DNA of 64,000 bases, taken from positions 73,264 through 137,263 of the forward strand of contig DDIN01000005.1 of NCBI GenBank assembly GCA_002338565.1. The letters run 5' to 3'. Shown piece by piece: positions 58,189-64,000 of the stretch. This stretch comes from Hyphomonadaceae bacterium UBA1849. GTDB taxonomy: Bacteria > Pseudomonadota > Alphaproteobacteria > Caulobacterales > Hyphomonadaceae. Position 1 is the stretch's first letter; each line of letters starts with the position of its first letter. Below the pieces are notes generated by a model. That model did no database searches, was not told the DNA's origin, and was given only the letters and a program-made list of their open reading frames with translations. The translations under genes were made by a program, and so were the position numbers.

Positions 58189-59292
58189 ATGTCAAATCCG
58201 CCACTCGTTGTGATTGGAGCCGGAGGCACTGGTGGCCATATGTTTCCGGCATCAGCCTTTGCTGCAGAAATGAAACAGCGTGGCTGGCGCGTGGGGCTTA
58301 TGACGGATGAGCGCGGCCAGCGCTATACGGACGGCTTTCCGGCTGACTGGATCATCAATGTTAAGGCGGCGACGTTTGCCAGCAAACGACCGGACAAGCT
58401 GATTGCGTCGGGCCTCAAAATCCTCGCCGGCATCAAAGAGGCGCAAGCCAAGCTGAAAACCGAGCAGGCAAGCCTCGTGGCTGGCTTTGGTGGCTATCCG
58501 GCCTTTCCAGCCCTTGCTGCGGCAAGCCGCGAAGGTGTTCCGATCATCATCCACGAACAGAACGCAGTTCTTGGCCGTGTGAACCGTGTTTTCGCAAAAA
58601 CGGCTAAGGTCGTCGCTTGCGGGTTTGACCGACTGGATCGCCTGCCGAAGGCCGCAGAGAAGAATAAGCGCGTTGTCGGTAATCCGGTTCGCCGGCCGAT
58701 CCTTGCCGTACGTGACGAGCCATATCCTGCCGCGGGCGGTGATGCGCCGCTCCAGCTTCTTGTAATTGGGGGAAGCCAGGGCGCGCGGCTGTTCGGCGAG
58801 GTTATTCCTGCTGCCGTCTGTGGCTTGCCAGAGGATATTCGCAGCCGGTTGAAGATCGTTCAGCAGGTGCGTGAAGAGCAGATTGAGGCCGTGCGCGCCC
58901 TCTACGCCGAAGCGGGTGTAAATAGCGAGCTGGCGCCGTTCTTCTCCGACATGCCGGAACTGTTAAGCGGATCGCACATGGTGATGTCGCGCTCTGGCGC
59001 CTCAAGCGTGACCGAGCTTGCAGTCGTAGGCCGCCCGAGCCTGCTCATCCCTCTGGCGATTGCAATGGATGATCACCAGACCGGCAATGCAGAGACGCTT
59101 CGTGATGCGGGCGGTGCCGATGTGCTGTCGGAAGGTGAGTTCACGCCTGAACGGGTCACAGACCTGCTTACAGAGCGTCTGAGAGACGGGACAGGGCTTG
59201 CTGCCCGCGCGGAGGCCGCGAAGTCTGTTGGCCGGTTTAATGCGTCCAGTGATCTGGCTGATCTTGCTGAAGCGGTGGTCGGTAAAGCCTAG
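58189..59292 (+). CDS. murG: UDP-N-acetylglucosamine transferase MurG
   Basis: GT28 glycosyltransferase of 367 residues that converts lipid I to lipid II at the inner face of the membrane. The glycine-rich loops are VVIGAGGTGGHMFPASAFA and LVAGFGGYPAFPALAAAS; HEQNAVLGRVNRVFAKTAKV, VIGGSQGARLFGEVIP and SRSGASSVTELAVVGRPSLL complete the signature. GAAGGAGT precedes ATG 58189. It is the last dcw gene in this window; the next gene runs the other way and overlaps its stop by 4 nt. Confidence 0.97.
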   Translation: MSNPPLVVIGAGGTGGHMFPASAFAAEMKQRGWRVGLMTDERGQRYTDGFPADWIINVKAATFASKRPDKLIASGLKILAGIKEAQAKLKTEQASLVAGFGGYPAFPALAAASREGVPIIIHEQNAVLGRVNRVFAKTAKVVACGFDRLDRLPKAAEKNKRVVGNPVRRPILAVRDEPYPAAGGDAPLQLLVIGGSQGARLFGEVIPAAVCGLPEDIRSRLKIVQQVREEQIEAVRALYAEAGVNSELAPFFSDMPELLSGSHMVMSRSGASSVTELAVVGRPSLLIPLAIAMDDHQTGNAETLRDAGGADVLSEGEFTPERVTDLLTERLRDGTGLAARAEAAKSVGRFNASSDLADLAEAVVGKA

Positions 59293-59819
59293 TAGGTATC
59301 TGATCCGTCGAGGCGGAAGGTCGCCCACGGCGTAGATCGTGTGAAAATCAGTGTCTCATTCAGGCCATGCAGGCGGACATGCACTATGTTCGTCTGGTCC
59401 TGATGTACATCCATCAACTCATTGGAACGCATGACATACAGTCCGTCTGCGGGCATTTCCGGCGTGGTCTGATAGATCCAGACAAAGCCATCTTCAATTT
59501 CGCCGCCAACCAGTTCGAGCGGCAGAGCCTGGCCATTGTGTGAAATTGAGAAGCGGCTCTCGACATACTCGCCAAACAGAGCCTGCGCGCGCGGGTCTGT
59601 CATGATGGAAAGCGAGGTGTCTCCGTGAACGCGGTGCAGCGTGCTCTCAGAATCATGGATGCGGTAGCGATGGATGATTTCAACGCGGTCGGCATTCTCG
59701 TTGTAGCTGATCTCAGTCTCGGCTTCCTTGCGCGGGTGCGCGTCAGCAGACATGGGCGACGTAAAAGCAATCAAGAGACAAGCAAGTGCCGTAAATGCAA
59801 TGCGCATGAAAGCAGTCAT
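59289..59819 (-). CDS. Exported DUF6702-like protein
   Basis: Periplasmic protein of about 176 residues with a signal peptide (MRIAFTALACLLIAFTSPMS, then ADAHP). The start of the mature part, HPRKEAETEISYNENADRVE, is the DUF6702 pattern; the C-terminal LHGLNETLIFTRSTPWATF is also family-like. Function is unknown. ATG 59819 lies 4 nt after the stop of the upstream pentapeptide-like gene; ATG 59807 is another choice. It is convergent with murG and closes the dcw cluster. Confidence 0.78.
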   Translation of the reverse strand: MTAFMRIAFTALACLLIAFTSPMSADAHPRKEAETEISYNENADRVEIIHRYRIHDSESTLHRVHGDTSLSIMTDPRAQALFGEYVESRFSISHNGQALPLELVGGEIEDGFVWIYQTTPEMPADGLYVMRSNELMDVHQDQTNIVHVRLHGLNETLIFTRSTPWATFRLDGSDTY

Positions 59820-59823
59820 TTGA

Positions 59824-60723
59824 TCAGAGCGAGCGTTGGCCTGAGCGGGCTGTGAAGTCTTCAAGGAAACGGTTTTCATTCGCTGCATGTGGTGCACCAA
59901 ACGTCACTCCGTCAAGATTGATTTCGCAGCGAAACCGCGCTTCACCCATTCGTGCTTCCTCGTTGAAGAAGGCATTGGTGAGCCAGAGCTTGTCTTCAAA
60001 GATGCAGCCTTCAAATGAGGCCGGGCCCTCAAAGCGAGATTTCTGAAAGCTGACCACGTCTTCGAAGACGCAGGATGAGAAATCAGCACCCTCACTAAAG
60101 CGCGATGAGTTAAAGCTGACATTGCTCGCAAATCGTGCGTACGCCGCTGTCACATCTTCCATGAAACGGCAGCCCGTGGCCCAGATTTCATTCTGCGCCA
60201 GAAGTTCGGACAGGTCTGTTGAACGAGCGATGACGGAGTTGCGCATTTCCAGACGGCCATCAATCTGTGAGCCACGCAAACGCAGACCGCCATAGACTTT
60301 CATCTGATCGAGCCAGACGCCGTCTTCAGCGATATAGGCGTTACGCATATTGAAATCGCCAAACACCTCGCAGGCGCTGAAATAGCCGCCGGCAATCAGG
60401 CTGATATCGTCTGCGTGTACACTGCCGGGAAACAGGCAGCCAGCAAGATCCAAGCGTTCTTCGAAGGTATGGCGTTCCCAGTTGGTCGTGCAGGCAAAGT
60501 CGATGAGTTCATTGCCTTGATTTTCAAAGCGCAGCTGCATCATGCGGGTCGCCCAGCGGTTCCAGAGCTCGCTGCCATATTCGGCGCGTTCTATGCTGGC
60601 GCGGCGACGGCGTGACGCCATCATCGTCCGATCAAATGACGACAATTCTCCGGCATTGAGGAATTCCTCAATCCAGGGGCAAAGATCTGCCAAATCTTGT
60701 TGCCAGAGGGTGGTTGTCGACAC
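59824..60723 (-). CDS. Pentapeptide-repeat-like protein
   Basis: Cytoplasmic protein of 299 residues. From about residue 100 on it shows degenerate pentapeptide repeats: FGDFNMRNAYIAEDGVW, ADFSSCVFEDVVSFQKSRFE and GPASFEGCIFEDKLWLTNAF, expected to fold as a right-handed quadrilateral beta-helix. The N-terminal 95 residues are helical, with an Arg-rich segment (MMASRRRRASIERAEYGSEL). Some members mimic DNA and protect gyrase, but most are of unknown function. A perfect palindrome lies upstream (60738-60756). It seems co-transcribed with the DUF6702-like gene. Confidence 0.8.
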   Translation of the reverse strand: MSTTTLWQQDLADLCPWIEEFLNAGELSSFDRTMMASRRRRASIERAEYGSELWNRWATRMMQLRFENQGNELIDFACTTNWERHTFEERLDLAGCLFPGSVHADDISLIAGGYFSACEVFGDFNMRNAYIAEDGVWLDQMKVYGGLRLRGSQIDGRLEMRNSVIARSTDLSELLAQNEIWATGCRFMEDVTAAYARFASNVSFNSSRFSEGADFSSCVFEDVVSFQKSRFEGPASFEGCIFEDKLWLTNAFFNEEARMGEARFRCEINLDGVTFGAPHAANENRFLEDFTARSGQRSL

Positions 60724-60737
60724 GGTTCAATCTCCAA

Positions 60738-60756
60738 GTGTTAAAATTTTTAACAC
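60738..60756. repeat. Palindrome upstream of the pentapeptide-like gene
   Basis: GTGTTAAAATTTTTAACAC is a perfect 19-nt dyad (9-bp arms around one base), 15 nt upstream of the start codon on the - strand. It could be a repressor operator. Confidence 0.6.
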
Positions 60757-61035
60757 ATCGAAAAGAAGCGAGTCATCCAAAGCTTATGGTAAACGAGGGA
60801 TTAAAACGAGTTTTGCACTATTTTCTGCGTACGGAGTGCTTTCTGAGCACACTCAGTGCGTCGCGAAGATCTGTGCCCGGCATGAGGACAAGTTCTTGCG
60901 GTGATGCCGCGTCACTGTCGTTTGCAACACGCGCTTTGTGCTTGTTTCGCGCCTGAACCTGCCTTTGACACATGTGTCTTCTCCTTCGCGAAGAAGGTCG
61001 CGCCGGCCGGTTAAGGAAGACCTAAATGCACCAGA
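60757..61035. other. Intergenic region without a convincing gene
   Basis: Between the palindrome and the M1 peptidase terminator. It has a 12-nt palindrome GACACATGTGTC (60967-60978), but open frames here are short and lack ribosome binding sites. It must contain the promoter of the pentapeptide-like gene. Confidence 0.5.
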
Positions 61036-61068
61036 AACAAAAACGCCGGACACATGGCCCGGCGTTTT
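61036..61068 (-). terminator. Terminator after M1 peptidase gene
   Basis: On the - strand AACGCCGG and CCGGCGTT pair around a 9-nt loop, followed by TTTGTTT. Confidence 0.85.
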
Positions 61069-61088
61069 CCTGATGATTTGAGAAGCGC

Positions 61089-63569
61089 TTATTCAGCTGT
61101 TGCTGCTTCGGCTTCTGCTTCTTCGCCTTCTTCCTCGTCGTCGGTATCAAGCTCGGTTGTGATGTCGTGCATGATGTCGCGACGCTCGAAGTTGAAGCCA
61201 CGGCTCGGGCTGTACGCTTCGATGCGGGATGGCATGATCTGGCGCGGGAAGCTGTTGTTTGTGATGTCAGCGTCAGCAGTTTCCCACTGAGGGTCGACAG
61301 TCACCTGAACCAGTTCCTGATCACGGTCGAAGACCAGCAGCTTGCGTACGTTGTGTACGTTGCGGCGCCAGATTTCAGCCGGGATGTACATGCGCTCTTC
61401 TGTGCCGTCAGCAAACTCGAGACCGAGAATGATTGGCATAACGAGGCCACCTACGTTGGAGAATTCGAGAACATAGTAGTTCTTGTCTTCTTCAACAGCG
61501 CGTTCAAACGCTGTGCGCTCCCAGTCTTCAAGGCCTTCGAGCCATGAATTGTACTGGTTACGCTCACGGTTTGTGACCGTGTAGATGGAGTTGTCGTCGT
61601 AGAAGTCACGAACGTCAGGGAAGCGGTCAACCCAGAGCTCCAAGCCTTCTTCTTCGTTCAGTTGAACACCGATTGGTGTTGGCTTGTCCGCATTTTCCTG
61701 TTCGCGACGTGCGAAGTCGATGTCAGGATTTTCTGTGTCGATGCGGAGCTGGTAGACCATGTCGAGAGAGATATCGACGTGATCGGTCGTGTAGAACCAA
61801 CCGCGCCAGAACCAGTCGAGGTCAACGCCGGACGCTTCTTCCATAGTGCGGAAGAAATCAGACGGTGTCGGACGACGGAACTGCCAGCGACGCGCATACT
61901 CACGGAATGCGAAGTCGAACAGCTCACGGCCAAGGATGGTGTCACGCAGAATGTGAAGCGCTGCGGACGGCTTGCCGTAAGAGTTAGCACCGAGGTTCAG
62001 AATAGAGTCTGACTGCGTCATGATCGGCACCTGATTAGATGACGTCATGTAGCTTGTCAGATCGCGCGGCAGAGAGCGGTTCCACTCCATGCTCGGGTCC
62101 CATTCATAGCCTGCGACACTGTCGAGGAATGAGTTCAGGCCTTCGTCCATCCATGTCCACTGGCGCTCGTCAGAGTTGACGACCATCGGGAAGTAGATGT
62201 GGCCGATTTCGTGGATCACAACACCGATCAGGAATTCCTTCTCTGCGCGTGTCCATGTGCGTGTGCCATCATCCTGAAGTGTCGTGCGTGGCCCATTGAA
62301 CGTGATCATCGGGTATTCCATGCCGCCAACAGGACCGTTCACAGACTGTGCTGTCGGGTATGGATAGTCGAACGACATGCGGGAATAGACATCCATTGTG
62401 TGGATGACAGAAGCCGTAGAGTACAGTTCCCAAAGCTCGCCGCCTTCTTTCGGGTAGAAAGACATCGCCATGACAACATCATGCTCTGCGCCCGGCTGCG
62501 GATGGCCTTGCGCATCCCATGCGAATTTACGCGAAGATGCCCATGCGAAGTCACGCACATTCTCGGCGCTGAAGCGCCATGTGACGTTACCTGTCGGGTT
62601 TGAGCTCTCGTTTGCGAGTGCTTCTTCAGGCGTGACAACGAATACCGGACGTTCAGCCGTACGGGCTTCACGCAGACGTTCGCGTTGAACAGGCGTCAGA
62701 ACCTGGTTTGGGTTCTGCAGCTCGCCTGTCGCAGACACGATATGGTCGCTAGGAACCGTGATGGCGACGTCATAGTCACCAAATTCCAGTGTGAACTCGC
62801 CGCGGCCAAGGAATTCCTTGTTGTGCCAGCCTTCAAAGTCCGAATAGGCGACCATGCGCGGGAACCACTGCGCGATCAGGAAGATGTCATTACCACCTTC
62901 GCGCTCGTCGTCTGGGAAGTGCTCATAGCCTGAACGCGCAGACACGGCGTCTTCTTCAACAATGTTGAATGCGAAGTCGATTTCAAATGCCGTGGACTGG
63001 TCCGGACGCAGAGCGCGTGGCAGGTCGATACGCATCAGCGTGCCAACGATTGTGTATGGCAGCGCGTTGCCGCGTGCGTCGGTTACAGAATTGATCTGAT
63101 AGCCGTACTCGTTATCAGCCATTGCCTGCTGACGACGCAGCTCGCCCATTGAAAGGCGTGTCGGAGCGTCCAGTCCACCTGCGGATACAGCTGGTCCACG
63201 GCGGCCTGCGCCACCGAAATCCTGAGCGACGTTCGCAATCGAGTCAGAACGGAAAATGTTCTGATCGAGTTGAAGCCAGAGGAAGTTCAGCGTGTCAGGG
63301 GAGTTGTTGTAATATGTGACGGTCTGGGTCGCGGTGAGGCGGCGTGCCTCTTCGTCCAGAACGACGTCAATGTCATAATCGGCTTCCTGCTGCCAGTATT
63401 CGTGGCCCGGTGCACCGGAAGCGTTGCGATAGACGTTTGGAGTTGGAAGAACTTCGTCGAGCTGACGGAAGCGGTCTTCAAAGTTACCGACGGTTTGCTG
63501 GATGCCCTGTCCAGCTGCCGTCCCCGTTATGAGGAGAGACGCCACCACAGCGCCAAAAGTTCTGATCAT
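61089..63569 (-). CDS. Exported M1 family metallopeptidase
   Basis: Zinc aminopeptidase-like protein of 826 residues. It has a signal peptide (MIRTFGAVVASLLITGTAAG). The N-terminal saddle domain includes RLTATQTVTYYNNSPDTLNF. The zinc motif is HEIGH in IGVVIHEIGHIYFPMVVNSD, with the third-ligand Glu in WTWMDEGLNSFLDS; upstream MEYPMITFNG takes the place of the GAMEN exopeptidase loop, matching the M1 subgroup of periplasmic gluzincins whose GxMEN is altered. A C-terminal acidic tail (DTDDEEEGEEAEAEAATAE) closes the protein. Peptide uptake from the periplasm is the likely role. Confidence 0.92.
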   Translation of the reverse strand: MIRTFGAVVASLLITGTAAGQGIQQTVGNFEDRFRQLDEVLPTPNVYRNASGAPGHEYWQQEADYDIDVVLDEEARRLTATQTVTYYNNSPDTLNFLWLQLDQNIFRSDSIANVAQDFGGAGRRGPAVSAGGLDAPTRLSMGELRRQQAMADNEYGYQINSVTDARGNALPYTIVGTLMRIDLPRALRPDQSTAFEIDFAFNIVEEDAVSARSGYEHFPDDEREGGNDIFLIAQWFPRMVAYSDFEGWHNKEFLGRGEFTLEFGDYDVAITVPSDHIVSATGELQNPNQVLTPVQRERLREARTAERPVFVVTPEEALANESSNPTGNVTWRFSAENVRDFAWASSRKFAWDAQGHPQPGAEHDVVMAMSFYPKEGGELWELYSTASVIHTMDVYSRMSFDYPYPTAQSVNGPVGGMEYPMITFNGPRTTLQDDGTRTWTRAEKEFLIGVVIHEIGHIYFPMVVNSDERQWTWMDEGLNSFLDSVAGYEWDPSMEWNRSLPRDLTSYMTSSNQVPIMTQSDSILNLGANSYGKPSAALHILRDTILGRELFDFAFREYARRWQFRRPTPSDFFRTMEEASGVDLDWFWRGWFYTTDHVDISLDMVYQLRIDTENPDIDFARREQENADKPTPIGVQLNEEEGLELWVDRFPDVRDFYDDNSIYTVTNRERNQYNSWLEGLEDWERTAFERAVEEDKNYYVLEFSNVGGLVMPIILGLEFADGTEERMYIPAEIWRRNVHNVRKLLVFDRDQELVQVTVDPQWETADADITNNSFPRQIMPSRIEAYSPSRGFNFERRDIMHDITTELDTDDEEEGEEAEAEAATAE

Positions 63570-64000
63570 ATTTTTCCCAATCCTTGGAATATCGCCCCCG
63601 ATATTCCGCTTCTAACCCACAGTGCGCATCTTCATGCCACGCCGGGGGAAAACTGCAATGATATGTCACCGGGGCGTGAAGACAATGAACAATTTTTAAT
63701 CTTCTCACCTGTTCGGGGGATTGGCCTTCTATCAGGTCTGCAGAGAGCGAGCAGGGGAATTCACGTGTTTTCGTGAGCTGCCAGATGTCATTCTTGATCC
63801 GAACCCTGACAATCGATGTAATAACTGCAATTGTTCAACTGAGCGGCGTTGCCGCAGCCCAGTCAGCGCCCGACTCCTAGCTATGGTAATGGGCAAGCCT
63901 GCAAGTGATTTAAACTCCGCCATTTCGGAATCGTGAAAGCTGGTCTATCAAGCCCAATTCTGAACACATCTGTCTGATTGGCTTGGCTTTCTATGCGTAA
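63570..64000. other. Right-end region, no convincing gene
   Basis: The 431 nt before the M1 gene start (- strand) contain its promoter region. Open frames are short. The only one with a protein-like look is the signal-peptide-like frame at 63785-63880, listed separately. Confidence 0.5.
63785..63880 (+). pseudogene. Possible signal-peptide fragment of a decayed exported gene
   Basis: A 31-codon frame starts with ATG 63785 and reads like a signal peptide with cleavage site: MSFLIRTLTIDVITAIVQLS then GVAAAQSAPDS, ending at TAG 63878. A second frame continues to TGA at 63936. There is no clear ribosome binding site. It may be a gene broken by a stop or frameshift, or chance. Confidence 0.25.

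Overview
The window is a stretch of chromosome from an alphaproteobacterium. The signs are an EcfG/NepR/PhyR general stress response locus, a type A RNase P RNA just upstream of mraZ and the dcw (division and cell wall) cluster, a meso-DAP-type MurE, a flagellin of the short alphaproteobacterial type, and an EcfG-type promoter motif. Small exported proteins, two adjacent acyl-CoA dehydrogenases and the general gene style suggest a marine member of the Caulobacterales/Hyphomonadales (Hyphomonas/Henriciella/Ponticaulis-like). That placement is inference. I see no phage, transposase, CRISPR array or tRNA.

Layout. 1-9.1 kb: the 3' end of rpoD, a transglutaminase-like protein, an aldehyde dehydrogenase, a flagellin with an unusual repeat domain, an LRAT-like protein, a thioredoxin-like lipoprotein, two DUF3775 paralogues and an aldo/keto reductase. 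9.1-14.8 kb: metallopeptidases, YjbQ, a sirtuin, a free methionine sulfoxide reductase and a SPOR protein. 14.9-21.0 kb: a tight six-gene operon of DUF4129, DUF4350, MoxR ATPase, DUF58, SpoIIM and RDD proteins. 21.0-34.2 kb: a drug/metabolite transporter, an AmpD-type amidase, a class B3 metallo-beta-lactamase, a VOC protein, fatty acid oxidation genes, three tandem paralogous exported proteins, CobT, a retropepsin-like protein, a TSUP permease and DusA.

34.2-45.3 kb is the most interesting part. The core general stress response genes (nepR-ecfG-phyK, divergent from phyR) sit inside an island of small envelope genes. Five promoters here match GGAAC-N16-CGTT exactly on the + strand or - strand side of phyR's flanks (34804, 36491, 40334, 40965, 41834), a sixth exact match lies at 45279-45303, and two more match with one mismatch (34766-34790, 39365-39389). 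The predicted targets are DUF1328, a diacylglycerol kinase-like lipid kinase plus a phosphoesterase, an entericidin-like lipoprotein, ExoD, a DUF883 protein, a small membrane protein plus an MlaC-like lipid carrier, and a glycine-zipper lipoprotein. I found no equally good match in the intergenic DNA elsewhere in the window, so regulator and regulon appear to be physically clustered. An ATP-grasp/glutamine amidotransferase fusion lies in the same block.

45.5-60.7 kb: a PiT-like permease, a MarR regulator, rnpB, then the first half of the dcw cluster (mraZ-rsmH-ftsL-ftsI-murE-murF-mraY-murD-ftsW-murG), mostly with 1-4 nt overlaps. The cluster stops after murG, where two genes run in the opposite direction (DUF6702 and a pentapeptide-like protein). 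61.1-63.6 kb: an exported M1-family metallopeptidase. The last 430 bases hold no convincing gene.
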